Source of the DNA: Nostoc sphaeroides
GTDB taxonomy: Bacteria; Cyanobacteriota; Cyanobacteriia; Cyanobacteriales; Nostocaceae
Reading direction: 5' to 3'
NCBI RefSeq assembly: GCF_003443655.1
Contig: NZ_CP031941.1
Location: forward strand, 3,842,501 to 3,906,500
Length of the DNA: 64,000 nt
Shown: positions 55,327 through 64,000 of the stretch, piece by piece
Layout: every line of letters begins with the position of its first letter
Numbering within the stretch: position 1 is the stretch's first letter
The notes under the pieces: model-generated
Seen by the model: only the letters and a program-made list of their open reading frames with translations
Databases searched by the model: none
What the model was told of the DNA's origin: nothing
Position numbers and translations under genes: made by a program

Positions 55327-55947
55327 GTGTTAACAGCTTTTACCGCAGGTTTATTATTAATTACAGTTTCAGAGCTAGGCGATAAAACATTTTTTATTGC
55401 TGTGATTTTGGCGATGCACCACTCGCGGCGGCTGGTATTTATAGGTGTGACAGCCGCTTTAGCCGCGATGACAATCCTTTCGGTGCTATTTGGACAAGCG
55501 GTATCTTTGTTACCAAAAAGTTATATTCATTACGCCGAAATAGCTTTGTTTATTGCCTTTGGTCTGAAGCTGTTATATGACGCTAGTAAAATGTCTCCTG
55601 CTGCTTGTGATACAGAAGTTGTAGAAGAAGCCGAAGCTGCGGTGAAAAAAGCAGATTTGGACTTACCAAAGCAAAAGACTTCCTTGGCAATTGTCATAGA
55701 AGCCTTTGTGTTGACATTTATGGCAGAGTGGGGCGATCGCACCCAAATTGCCACTATTGCCCTAGCCGCAGGTAATAATCCCATTGGAGTGACAATAGGG
55801 GCAATTTTAGGACATGCCATTTGTGCTGCGATCGCAGTTATCGGCGGCAAAATGATTGCCGGACGAATTTCTGAGCGTCAACTCACCCTGATTGGCGGAT
55901 GCCTGTTTTTAGTGTTTGGTGTCGTTGCTGCCATTGAGGGAGCATGA
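55327..55947 (+). CDS. UPF0016/GDT1 family Mn2+ exporter
   Basis: 206 residues from GTG with AGGAG 10 bases before. Six TM helices in two halves, each with the ExGD(K/R)T motif: VSELGDKTFFIAV (about 15-27) and MAEWGDRTQIATIA (about 138-151), joined by a charged loop (ACDTEVVEEAEAAVKKAD). The family (TMEM165, Gdt1, cyanobacterial Mnx) moves Mn2+ or Ca2+ against H+. Control by the Mn2+ riboswitch upstream supports Mn2+ export. Confidence 0.94.
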   Translation: MLTAFTAGLLLITVSELGDKTFFIAVILAMHHSRRLVFIGVTAALAAMTILSVLFGQAVSLLPKSYIHYAEIALFIAFGLKLLYDASKMSPAACDTEVVEEAEAAVKKADLDLPKQKTSLAIVIEAFVLTFMAEWGDRTQIATIALAAGNNPIGVTIGAILGHAICAAIAVIGGKMIAGRISERQLTLIGGCLFLVFGVVAAIEGA

Positions 55948-55986
55948 GGGGATGAAGTAGGGAGCAGGGGAGGCAGGGGAAGAATT

Positions 55987-56078
55987 CTAACTCCTAACTC
56001 CTAACTCCTAACTCCTAATTCCTAACTCCTAACTCCTAACTCCTAACTCCTAACTCCTAACTCCTAACTCCTAACTCC
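55987..56078. repeat. About 13 copies of CTCCTAA
   Basis: The complement of the TTAGGAG unit at 47505, with one CTAATTC variant. It separates two convergent genes. Confidence 0.93.
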
Positions 56079-56088
56079 CCAATGCCCA

Positions 56089-56982
56089 TTACTTCGGAGT
56101 ACTTTTCAATGGAGGCGCGGGAGATGCAGCAGGATTAGGGATGGGGGAAGCCGTTGCTGCATTCTTAATTTCATCTTTGTACTGAGCGGGTGCTAAAGCT
56201 GCGGCGCTATCAAATAAAAGTTTTGCATCTGCGTCTTTGCCCTGTTGTTTCAAGAGCATTGCTTTAGCAACAACGGGGCGAAAATCCTTGGGATCTTTCT
56301 TAATTGCTTGGTCATATACAGAGCTAGCTTGATCGTACTGTTTCTGGGAAGCGTGAACAGAACCTAACAGCACCTGCACGGCTACTGTATCTACACTTCC
56401 AGGCTGAATTTTATTTGCTTGGGCTGCGTTAGAGAGGGTTTCTTGCAGCATACCAATGGCTGCTTCTGGGCGTTGCTGACTGATTAACAAAGCTACCATT
56501 CCTTGTAAAGCCTTCAAATCGCCTGGTTTAGTATCCAAAATCGAGCGATAAGCTTGAGCGGCTCCTTCGCGATCGCCAATTTGTTGTTTGGCTTGAGCCA
56601 GTAGCACTGAATATTCTGATTGTTCGGGATTCAGCTTGGCTAGCTTTTCTAAAGGTTCAATGACAACTTGGATATCAGCTGGTTTAACCTCACTTTTTTC
56701 TTTTTGGCTCAGTAATTGTAGCCGCGCCTGTAATAAGCCCTTGAGCGCAGTCTGATTTTCTGGTTCCCTTTGCAAAACCAGTTCATAACCCCGTACTTCG
56801 TCTTCCAGTTTTGATTTTTGGTCAGCAGAGGTCAAAGTGCCTCTGCTGCTAGCGGTATTCTGGCTTGAGGGTGGCGTATTATTAAATGCTCCAATTATGG
56901 GAATCACCGAAACACCCACAAAAGCAAGAATTGCCACCGCCAAGACTACTTGAACTATCCAACGATTGCGCGGTTGAGACAC
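56089..56982 (-). CDS. TPR protein, membrane-anchored
   Basis: 297 residues from GTG with AGGAG before it. One TM helix (about 9-29, VQVVLAVAILAFVGVSVIPII), a linker, then five or six tetratricopeptide repeats (YELVLQREPENQTALKGLLQARL, AYRSILDTKPGDLKALQGMVALL, VYDQAIKKDPKDFRPVVAKAMLL). Pro/Ser tail. A scaffold for protein complexes, on the periplasmic or lumenal side by inference. Confidence 0.87.
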   Translation of the reverse strand: MSQPRNRWIVQVVLAVAILAFVGVSVIPIIGAFNNTPPSSQNTASSRGTLTSADQKSKLEDEVRGYELVLQREPENQTALKGLLQARLQLLSQKEKSEVKPADIQVVIEPLEKLAKLNPEQSEYSVLLAQAKQQIGDREGAAQAYRSILDTKPGDLKALQGMVALLISQQRPEAAIGMLQETLSNAAQANKIQPGSVDTVAVQVLLGSVHASQKQYDQASSVYDQAIKKDPKDFRPVVAKAMLLKQQGKDADAKLLFDSAAALAPAQYKDEIKNAATASPIPNPAASPAPPLKSTPK

Positions 56983-57178
56983 AGTTTTGTCTTTCTCCTA
57001 AATTTTAATGACATTATCATTTACACAAATCGTAAAGTTAAAAATTTCCAAAACTTTGCGGAATACCGTCAATTGCCTGTGAATTTTATAACAATTAACT
57101 ATTTACACTGCTAAAGTAAGTGATGACTTTAGGAGGAGCCGTCAGAATTGTAGCTATGATATGCTTCCGAAACTAGTG

Positions 57179-57231
57179 TAAAGGCGCTAAATTACACATT
57201 TAGTGTTTATACACTCAATTTAGCGCCTTTA
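57179..57231. repeat. Perfect 15-bp inverted repeat
   Basis: TAAAGGCGCTAAATT and its complement, with a 23-nt centre holding ACAC...GTGT pairs. It lies between two divergent genes (56983-57360, no other feature) and 130 bp before a start, so it is more likely regulatory or a small element than a terminator. Confidence 0.68.
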
Positions 57232-57360
57232 GTATTGTATAGAGTACCCTAGTGGGACTTTGTGAAAAGCAAATATACTTTCATCAGTCGCACAAATGCT
57301 CTTTCCAGCTGCCTTTGTAAAATCCCACAATGGGATGTGTCTCCGCCGCAAGGAGTTTTT

Positions 57361-58389
57361 ATGAATTCCGACCTGATGCCGTTGCCTGAATCTTCCAATT
57401 CTTCTGCCTCTAACCAGGGCCCAACTAACGTAGAGGCAGCCGCTAATGTTCACATAGCAGCCAAGTCCTCTAAAGCTGAAAATCCGCCTGTTAACCCCTT
57501 TGAGACTGACTCAAATGGGAACTTAGTTAATCGACAGCAACCGATTCCGCCTCCCAGTGAGCCGATGCAATATCGAGCGATCGGGTTAGTTAGGGGTCGC
57601 TATCATGCTAGCAGCGAACAATTTACTCAAGGTACGCTGCTGACCACAGATGGTGTAGAACTCAATGCCGTCCTCCTAGGCCGGATTATGAGCTTAGTCA
57701 AGAATCATCTAGACTTAGAAAAAGAACACTTGTGGGTAGTATATCCACGTACAAGACAAGAGAATGATACCCTGCATATCCAAATCGTCGGAGTTTGGGA
57801 GCCAGAAAATCTGGCAAAAAACTCAACAGATGAAGACGATTCAGACTTAGAGTCGCAGGAGTTACAGACACCCGATGATGGCTTATCCGAAAATTCTGAA
57901 CTAAGTACAATTCCCACAATTCCCTCATCAGAAGTTGCAGATGGTGGTTTTTCTGTTCGTGGTGAGGTAGTATACCAATCTTTTGACGCTAAGAGCTTGG
58001 TAGTCAAAATTAGGCAGGCTGCACGCAAACCAACTGAGAAACCCAAGTATTTCAAGTTGAAATTGAGGGGTGTGCTGACCACCAAAGCAGTAGGAAAGTT
58101 CTGGGACTTTCAAGCCAAGCGAGAAGCTGACGTTTTGATAGTAGAAAAAGCTGAGGCGATCGCTGACTTGCCCAAAAAACGCAAACCACCATTCAAAGGT
58201 GGCCCTCGTGCTGGCGGTGGCGGTGGTGCTGGTGGTAGAAAACCATTCCCCCCCAAACGCAGTAGTGGCGAAACCCCACGTCCTATCAAGAAAACAGGCG
58301 CAGGCAGTGACACCTCTGTGGTGTCAAAACCTATACCCAAAACACCCGCTCCTAAACCCATCAAGCGACCGAAACCGACTCAAGAATAG
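57361..58389 (+). CDS. Conserved cyanobacterial-type protein with basic Gly/Pro tail, unknown
   Basis: I start at ATG 57361 because AGGAG lies 8 bases before. 342 residues: a polar N-terminus (1-60), a domain at about 70-140 (YRAIGLVRGRYHASSEQFTQ, HLWVVYPRTRQEN), an acidic linker, a second domain at about 200-270 (FSVRGEVVYQSFDAKSLVVKI), and a disordered basic tail rich in Pro, Lys and Gly, as in RNA-binding proteins. Family not recognised. Confidence 0.75.
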   Translation: MNSDLMPLPESSNSSASNQGPTNVEAAANVHIAAKSSKAENPPVNPFETDSNGNLVNRQQPIPPPSEPMQYRAIGLVRGRYHASSEQFTQGTLLTTDGVELNAVLLGRIMSLVKNHLDLEKEHLWVVYPRTRQENDTLHIQIVGVWEPENLAKNSTDEDDSDLESQELQTPDDGLSENSELSTIPTIPSSEVADGGFSVRGEVVYQSFDAKSLVVKIRQAARKPTEKPKYFKLKLRGVLTTKAVGKFWDFQAKREADVLIVEKAEAIADLPKKRKPPFKGGPRAGGGGGAGGRKPFPPKRSSGETPRPIKKTGAGSDTSVVSKPIPKTPAPKPIKRPKPTQE

Positions 58390-58482
58390 GGTATGGGGAG
58401 ATGAGGGAGCAGGGGGAGCAGGGGGAGCAGGGGCAGATAGGGAAGTAAATTCTCCCTCATCCCCCTCATCCCCCTCATCCCC

Positions 58483-59652
58483 TTAAAAATCCGTCCGCCG
58501 GTCTTGGGGTAGAAAAGATCGCTCCATCGGAATTGGGGAAACTGGTTCTGTCAGGGTAAACGTACCTGATTCGATCCACTTTTTCAACTCTAGGGCGACT
58601 TGCCTAGAAAAAAACAAACTCGCTAAGGGGGCAGAGCGTACAGCTTTGCCCTCAATGGTGATCCGCCCAGATTTGAGTTGGGCGTAACTCACTAAACCAA
58701 AGGTGGGACGGACGCGCCGGGGAATGGAAAAATCCACTATTGGGGCTACTAAGTCTTGATCTTGGACGGCACAGTGTTCAATTACTTGTTCATTTAATAC
58801 AGGGAGTGGTACACCAACACCTAACATCAATGAGGGGCCATAACTTTTGAAGTAACATCCCCGCACCCAGTGAGCATCCATTTGCTTGGCATCACCAATT
58901 AAAGCTAAAGTCGCGGAAGGCCCAATCGGTGTACGATTAGCTAAACGTTTTTGTAAAGGAAAATGCTGAGTGCCTTCCCAAGCGACATAGCCAATACCAC
59001 CGCCTAAAAAAATTCGAGTCCCTATCCCAACGAGTTGCAAATCTGGGTCGTTGAGTAAGGGCGAAATAGCACCGGGGTTAGAGTAAACGGCATTTCCCAG
59101 ACGCGGTTGTAAAGGGCCGAGATAGGTGAAGAGGGGGCGATCGCCACCATTTACACCCACAATAAAATTTTGATAAAGATTGCGCGGATTAAATAAGTAA
59201 AACTGATTAATAGTTTCACTGGTAATTGTAGTTTCAAAAGTTGCTCTGGGGTAACAATCTGTTACTTGTCCTTGCGCTTTTACGTGTATAGATTTACCCG
59301 CGATCAAATCTTCGATTACATGACCCCCGCCACGTTCTCGGACTTCTTCCCCGTCCGTCATCTCCACAGCAGAACTCGCACCCAAATATAAATCTACTGC
59401 CCCAAAACCAGAGTATGCTGGTACACCATCTAACCAGCACCGGCGAATTTTTATCGGCGGGTCAGTGTGTCCGAGATTGATAATTGCACCACTTGATTCC
59501 ATCGGCTCAAATGTGCCAGTGGTAATTACATCAACTTCTTTAGCAGCTTTAGTAACACCAATTTCTACAACTCGTGCTTTTAATTCTTCAGTTGTCAACA
59601 CTACCGCACGTTGGCGGCTGATTTTTTCGTTAATTTCTGCAATTGTTCGCAT
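58483..59652 (-). CDS. DUF39 homocysteine-biosynthesis-type protein
   Basis: 389 residues. RTIAEINEKISRQRAVVLTTEE, DVITTGTFEPMESSGAIINLG, GGGHVIEDLIAGKSIHVKAQG and YLGPLQPRLGNAVYSNPGAISPLLNDP fit the DUF39 (HcyBio) family, which in methanogens converts aspartate semialdehyde to homocysteine using sulfide. No ferredoxin-domain partner is seen next to it. metK, which uses the resulting methionine, is 2.7 kb away. Confidence 0.85.
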   Translation of the reverse strand: MRTIAEINEKISRQRAVVLTTEELKARVVEIGVTKAAKEVDVITTGTFEPMESSGAIINLGHTDPPIKIRRCWLDGVPAYSGFGAVDLYLGASSAVEMTDGEEVRERGGGHVIEDLIAGKSIHVKAQGQVTDCYPRATFETTITSETINQFYLFNPRNLYQNFIVGVNGGDRPLFTYLGPLQPRLGNAVYSNPGAISPLLNDPDLQLVGIGTRIFLGGGIGYVAWEGTQHFPLQKRLANRTPIGPSATLALIGDAKQMDAHWVRGCYFKSYGPSLMLGVGVPLPVLNEQVIEHCAVQDQDLVAPIVDFSIPRRVRPTFGLVSYAQLKSGRITIEGKAVRSAPLASLFFSRQVALELKKWIESGTFTLTEPVSPIPMERSFLPQDRRTDF

Positions 59653-60231
59653 TTTATCAGTGCTAGCGCTTCCTGCTGTCTTCCTCTCTGAAGGATATCT
59701 TGATAAATCAGAGAATCTTGCATAATTTCCTGTCGAAATAGTTGTCAGCCTCGATACGACAGCTTAACTCCCCCGATAGGCTTAAAATTCCCCAAAAAAC
59801 AATTCGACTATTGCAAAGTCCAAATCATATATTTTTTGAGGAAAGCACGTAAATCGTATCATAAGTATCTTAAAAACTACGTAAAATTACTGGCAAAAAA
59901 GCCTTGCATTATCAATCAAATATATATATGGTTAGGATTGACTAGTACAGCTTGGCAAAAATGATTTCACGTCAACCGAAAGAAACGTTTTTAGCTTTTG
60001 TAAGCATTCTAAGCCAACTAGTCAATCGCAAAGTGAGAGCTAAAAGCAGATGTTAGAAGGTTTTGGAAAGCGAGAAAGTTCATGGGAGCGGTAATAAAAA
60101 GCATGTCTCAGCAAAAGTTGAAGCTACTCTCTGGCGAACTTATCCTAACTTATACCCCCTGAAAGCAATTCTACTTGTTGCGATTTATTATATTCCTACA
60201 CTTCACCCGATAACCAATTGAGTAAGGTACA
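59653..60231. other. Gene-free stretch
   Basis: About 580 bp without a supported gene, RNA or repeat. Confidence 0.5.
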
Positions 60232-61098
60232 ATGACTACTTCTGAATTAGCTAATCTTGAACAAAGAAACCAAAGTAAGATTTCCAATAGGATCGAAAAT
60301 ATATCCTCTCTGTCAGATGAGAAAAAGTTGTTTAATTTGAAGGTAATTGAGTATTTATTACTTGCAGCTTTTGTATCTTCTGGACTATTTATTCTTTTTC
60401 TTTCAGATGATAAAGCAGTTGTAATCTCTGGAGCAGTATCTCTAACTTTTGTGTTTTTTTTATTGCTGATCAATAGACAAATATTTCAGAACTATAAGAA
60501 GGCCTCTGATCAGTCAGAACTTACCAAAAAAGCTGAACTCTATAGTTATCTATTAACTAACCCTAATTCTTGGGATAAAGAAACACTGACTCTAACAAGA
60601 GGAAAGGCTTTACAATACAGCCAAGACTTGATTGACGATTATAAAAAAATTAGGGGTGTATCAAGGAACCTTTACTATAGTTTGCAAATTGCGACAGTGA
60701 TTTTATCAGGAGTCACACCAATTTTAGTTCTGGTAGACAAATTAGAAGCAGGACAAGCTTGGCTCAAGTGGCTCCCTGTACTCTGCCCAGCTATTGCTTC
60801 TATAGTTGCCAGTATAGTTACCTCTTTTCCTTTTCAGAAGAATTCCCTTGCTGCTAACACAGCCGTTGAATTGTTAGAAGCTGAACAAGAGAAATTTATA
60901 TTGGGGGTCACTCCACCTTATCGTTGTTATGATGTGTCTGACGAAACCCAACAGCAACAAAAGGCAAGTCAAGCATTAGAATACTTTATTGTTCAAGTGA
61001 ATAATATTCATCTCAACCAATTGCAACAAACGAGTGAGACGCAATCCGAGAAGACAGAATCAGCTTCATCTAATGAGTCAAACAAACCAGCAGCATAA
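60232..61098 (+). CDS. DUF4231 (SLATT-like) membrane protein
   Basis: 288 residues. Two TM hairpins: about 42-82 (VIEYLLLAAFVSSGLFILFL... VFFLLLINR) and 150-200 (LYYSLQIATVILSGVTPILVLV, WLPVLCPAIASIVASIVTSFPF), with a cytosolic end rich in Gln and Glu. The second part with EKFILGVTPPYRCYD fits DUF4231. These resemble SLATT proteins, seen as membrane effectors in nucleotide-signal defence systems; no sensor gene is adjacent here. GGTACAATG start. Confidence 0.78.
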   Translation: MTTSELANLEQRNQSKISNRIENISSLSDEKKLFNLKVIEYLLLAAFVSSGLFILFLSDDKAVVISGAVSLTFVFFLLLINRQIFQNYKKASDQSELTKKAELYSYLLTNPNSWDKETLTLTRGKALQYSQDLIDDYKKIRGVSRNLYYSLQIATVILSGVTPILVLVDKLEAGQAWLKWLPVLCPAIASIVASIVTSFPFQKNSLAANTAVELLEAEQEKFILGVTPPYRCYDVSDETQQQQKASQALEYFIVQVNNIHLNQLQQTSETQSEKTESASSNESNKPAA

Positions 61099-61535
61099 GT
61101 AAGGAAATAGAAGAATAGCTGATTAGCTAATTGTGGTAACAAATCAGTCAAGTATTGTTTGTGGTGATTCTTTAAAGTCTGGCGATCGCATTGGACTAGG
61201 TTTGGCTACTTGAGACAAACGTTCGGAAAATTGACTGGTTTTCTCTGAAAGCTGTGATATACATTAGCTAGTGATGTATGTCTGCAAGGCTTCTGTCTTT
61301 TGAGCGATCGCTGACTCGTGAGCTTGCAGGCGTTGCAGATGTTTTTCGCTCACCTCAGTTTTAACTTTGCCAGATTGCCAACATCAAAACCCTCGCTAGA
61401 AAAATGCCTACAACTGGTGTTACAGGTGCAAACTAATTTGCGCTCGTGCATTAATCGCTGTACAAGACAGTAAAGGGGTCAAATGAGCAATCGTACAGAT
61501 AGTTACGCTAACGCCTTCCTCGATAAACTATATTT

Positions 61536-61658
61536 GGCGTTGCTGAATTAAGGGATGATTCTGGTGGGGTGGGCATCCTGCCCGCCCGCAAATACAAGGG
61601 ACGGGCAAGATGCCCATCTCAGAAAAATAGTAAAATCATCCCGCAAATATGCAACCCC
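61536..61658. mobile_element. MITE-like element, family 3
   Basis: 123 bp; ends GGCGTTGCTGAATTAAGGGA and (complement) GGGGTTGCATATTTGCGGGA are imperfect inverted repeats, followed by TGATT on both sides. The core has GGGGTGGGCATCCTGCCCGC and its partial complement. Confidence 0.58.
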
Positions 61659-62194
61659 CTATATTTTAGTTATCTCTAAGAAAGCTTCAGTATAAGTACT
61701 TTTTTTAATAAGTGGTAGGGGTTTAAGTCCCCTGCTTCTATCAAGCAGCGCGAATTGAATGCCTAAATCTAAATCCCCGTCACAAAATGTAATTGCGAAT
61801 TGCGTTAGCGACGAAGGAGCGTCTTTGCGAATTGCGAATTGTTTTAATATTTTACATTTAATAATTAAGTAAAATTACTCCCGGTTCGCCTATTTTTTCA
61901 GGAGTTATTTTTGGAGTGAGTACCCATAGCTTTTAAGCTAATGCACGTCTAAAATATATAAACACTATTAATGGTCTTTGACTGTTGACTGTTGACGGGT
62001 TTTCAGTCAAAACAATTCAAAATTCAAAATTATTAATTCAAAATTGCAATCAGTGGGGGCTTGAAACCCACCACTGATTGTAGACCACTGATTTTAAAAA
62101 TCAGTGGGGGCTTGTACCCAGAATTAATTAATTCAAAATTATTCTTATTCTTCCTAACAGAATTTTGAATTTTGAATTTTGAATTCAAAAAACG

Positions 62195-62258
62195 GTCATC
62201 AGTCATCAGTCATCAGTCATCAGTCATCAGTCATCAGTCATCAGTCATCAGTCATCAG
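62195..62258. repeat. About 9 copies of AGTCATC
   Basis: Perfect 7-mer tandem array of 64 bp, likely length-variable. Confidence 0.95.
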
Positions 62259-62389
62259 GTAAATGTACAATATTATTTGCGTAACAGCTTAATATTCTTG
62301 TGCCTACCAAAAAATGAGGGCATAGGCAACTTAATAACTTGCCAATACCCTCAAATAAATATGCTAAGTTTTTGCAGTAGCGTATAACT

Positions 62390-63664
62390 CTAAGTTAGTG
62401 CCTGAGCAACTACTGCCGAAAGTGACTCGTTTGCTGCTTGCTTCAACAATTCGGCTTTATCGGTCTGTTCCCAAGGTAAGTCTAAATCAGCCCGCCCAAA
62501 ATGACCGTAAGCCGCGACGTCCTGATAAAAACGTCCGCCTCGTTCACTTGGTAAGTTACGTAAGTTGAAGGTATGAATAATCCCCGCTGGACGGAGTTCA
62601 AAGTGCTTGTTGATTAATTCCAGTAAGGTTTCTTCATCCACTTTGCCAGTGCCAAAGGTATCCACTAGGATACTTGTTGGTCGTGCTACACCAATCGCAT
62701 AGGATAGCTGAATTTCAACTTTTTCTGCCAAACCGGCGGCGACAATATTTTTCGCCACATAACGAGCGGCATAAGCCGCAGAGCGGTCTACCTTCGTGGG
62801 GTCTTTGCCAGAAAAAGCGCCGCCACCATGCCGTGAATAACCACCGTAGGTGTCAACAATTATTTTCCGTCCTGTCAGACCAGAGTCTCCTTGAGGGCCA
62901 CCAACGACAAATTTGCCAGTGGGGTTGACTAAAAAACGTGTTTCCTCATTAGGTTTAACGTCAATGTCGCCAAAAACAGGTTCGACCACTGCTAACCAGA
63001 GGTCTTGTTTAATTTTGGCTTGTACAGCCGCCTCATCCGTGATTTCCCCAATACTGGCTGTATGCTGGGTAGAAATCAAGATAGTATCAATACCTACTGG
63101 GCGTCCATCTTCGTAGATCACAGTTACTTGGGTTTTACCGTCAGGACGCAGGTATGGCAGCTCACCTGTTTTGCGGACTGCTGCCAATCGGCGAGCAATG
63201 CGGTGGGCGAGACTGATGGGTAAGGGCATCAGTTCTGGTGTTTCGTTGCTGGCAAAACCGAACATTATACCTTGATCGCCCGCGCCAATTTTGTCAAATT
63301 GTTCATCACTATCTTGTTCGCGGGTTTCTTGGGCGGTGTTAACGCCTTGGGCGATATCGGGTGATTGTTCGTCTAAAGCTAGCAGAACACTGGTGCTGTT
63401 AGCAGAAAAGCCATTATCGGCATTGGTATAGCCAATTTCGGCAATTTTTTTGCGGGCAAGATTAACGAAATTCACATTGGCTTTGGTGGTTATTTCGCCA
63501 GTGATTAGTACCAAACCAGTATTAACTACTACTTCAGCAGCGACACGACTGCTGGGGTCTTGTGTCAGTAGGGCATCTAGAATGGTATCAGAAATCTGAT
63601 CGCAGATTTTATCTGGATGACCTTCGGTGACTGACTCGGAGGTAAATAAATATCGACGAGACAA
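62390..63664 (-). CDS. metK: S-adenosylmethionine synthetase
   Basis: 424 residues. [19 protein letters not shown] (about 16-34) has the ATP and metal-binding residues; [32 protein letters not shown] and [19 protein letters not shown] are the MetK signatures. It makes SAM from methionine and ATP. The start is TTG 63664: a perfect AGGAGG lies 8 bases before it and there is no nearby ATG. Confidence 0.98.
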   Translation of the reverse strand: MSRRYLFTSESVTEGHPDKICDQISDTILDALLTQDPSSRVAAEVVVNTGLVLITGEITTKANVNFVNLARKKIAEIGYTNADNGFSANSTSVLLALDEQSPDIAQGVNTAQETREQDSDEQFDKIGAGDQGIMFGFASNETPELMPLPISLAHRIARRLAAVRKTGELPYLRPDGKTQVTVIYEDGRPVGIDTILISTQHTASIGEITDEAAVQAKIKQDLWLAVVEPVFGDIDVKPNEETRFLVNPTGKFVVGGPQGDSGLTGRKIIVDTYGGYSRHGGGAFSGKDPTKVDRSAAYAARYVAKNIVAAGLAEKVEIQLSYAIGVARPTSILVDTFGTGKVDEETLLELINKHFELRPAGIIHTFNLRNLPSERGGRFYQDVAAYGHFGRADLDLPWEQTDKAELLKQAANESLSAVVAQALT

Positions 63665-63890
63665 AGGAAATTCCTCCTGACTTGAGTTTTTTCGCTGACT
63701 AAATGTGAGTATTTAGTTCAACTACCTAAATTTAACGTGAGTTCGACCAACCTTTCCCTGACCTGAACTTTAGTTCAAGTCTGTCCCTCAAGCTATCGGA
63801 GAGGGACGGTTTTGAGTAGTAAAACCTCTTAGAGGTCTTTTGATTCACCTCGTTAGGCGAACACCACATAAGTTGTTGAACTTACATTAA
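63665..63890 (-). promoter_or_regulatory. Structured 5' leader of metK
   Basis: Several hairpins in the leader: ACTAAAT/ATTTAGT near 63698-63717, CTTGAACTAAAGTTCAGG at about 63761-63778, GTCCCTC/GAGGGAC (63782-63806), ACCTCTTAGAGGT (63825-63837). I tested for SAM-I and other SAM riboswitch signatures and saw none, so the role is open. Confidence 0.4.
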
Positions 63891-64000
63891 TTTATGAAAT
63901 CATAACAATATTTATACTTCAGTAGTTAGTATCTTCTGAATATTGATAAAAACCAGTAGCTATAAGGTAAGTATCTTTAAAAAAGATAAATCTATGCTAA

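Larger units (their letters stand above)
61099..62389. other. 1.3-kb gene-free stretch with repeats
   Basis: Holds HIP1 sites, the MITE-like element at 61536, GCGAATT repeats (61795-61845), AATTCAAAATT repeats (62010-62180) and the AGTCATC array. No gene longer than about 25 codons that I can support. Confidence 0.6.

Noticed and set aside
62172-62387. 71-codon ORF with SVISHQS repeats
   Set aside because: Translation of the AGTCATC tandem array.
63781-63840. SAM riboswitch before metK
   Set aside because: None of the known core sequences of SAM-I, II, III or IV is visible; only generic hairpins.

Overview
The window looks like chromosomal DNA of a filamentous, heterocyst-type cyanobacterium (Nostoc/Anabaena group). 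The evidence is the gene content (psbV, petE, petJ, LPOR, carotenoid genes, a CYP110-like P450), the very frequent HIP1 octamer GCGATCGC, many tandem 7-mer repeats (for example TTAGGAG, AGTCATC, CCCTGCC), and many small palindromic repeats between genes. Most genes are complete and ordinary. The unusual content lies in the RNA genes, the small mobile repeats and a few altered proteins.

Layout. 1-10 kb: P450 end, acetyltransferase, a PAS-domain remnant cut by a MITE, YggT, upp, crtH, purT, a pentapeptide protein and an ABC exporter. 10-19 kb: an EcsC-like protein, a decayed PIN toxin with tandem partner modules, leuB, pilD, accD and an MFS transporter. 19-27 kb: a methyltransferase, a stand-alone TnpB element, psbV-petE-petJ (lumenal cytochrome c550, plastocyanin, cytochrome c6), and a TonB-like protein. 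27-37 kb: a lipase, a divergent cytochrome b6 paralogue, a Na+/H+ antiporter, tRNA-Glu, a cyclase, a GAF kinase-like protein lacking its phospho-acceptor His, an RHH regulator, an HNH nuclease and a NodB deacetylase.

37.3-40.3 kb holds the most striking feature: an array of 27 tRNA-like genes covering all 20 amino acids, behind a near-consensus promoter. Many members are irregular. Two have palindromic repeat insertions in the T-loop, three carry Leu anticodons on class-I bodies, and others have deletions, bulges or an enlarged anticodon loop. Long cryptic tRNA arrays are known in Nostocales, but these irregularities deserve attention.

40-64 kb: nagZ, a PhyH-like oxygenase, the crtP-crtB operon, tRNA-Ser, an amino-acid binding lipoprotein, a beta-barrel protein, sdhA, a HigA-type antitoxin fused to a HigB remnant, por, a yybP-ykoY Mn2+ riboswitch with terminator ahead of a UPF0016/GDT1 Mn2+ exporter, a TPR protein, a DUF39 homocysteine-biosynthesis protein, a DUF4231 (SLATT-like) membrane protein and metK.

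The genes connect in a few themes: carotenoid synthesis (crtB, crtP, crtH), photosynthetic electron transport, and metal homeostasis (copper-linked petE/petJ, manganese riboswitch). Non-autonomous repeats have repeatedly altered genes: a PAS gene, the HNH start, an MFS loop and the tRNA T-loops.
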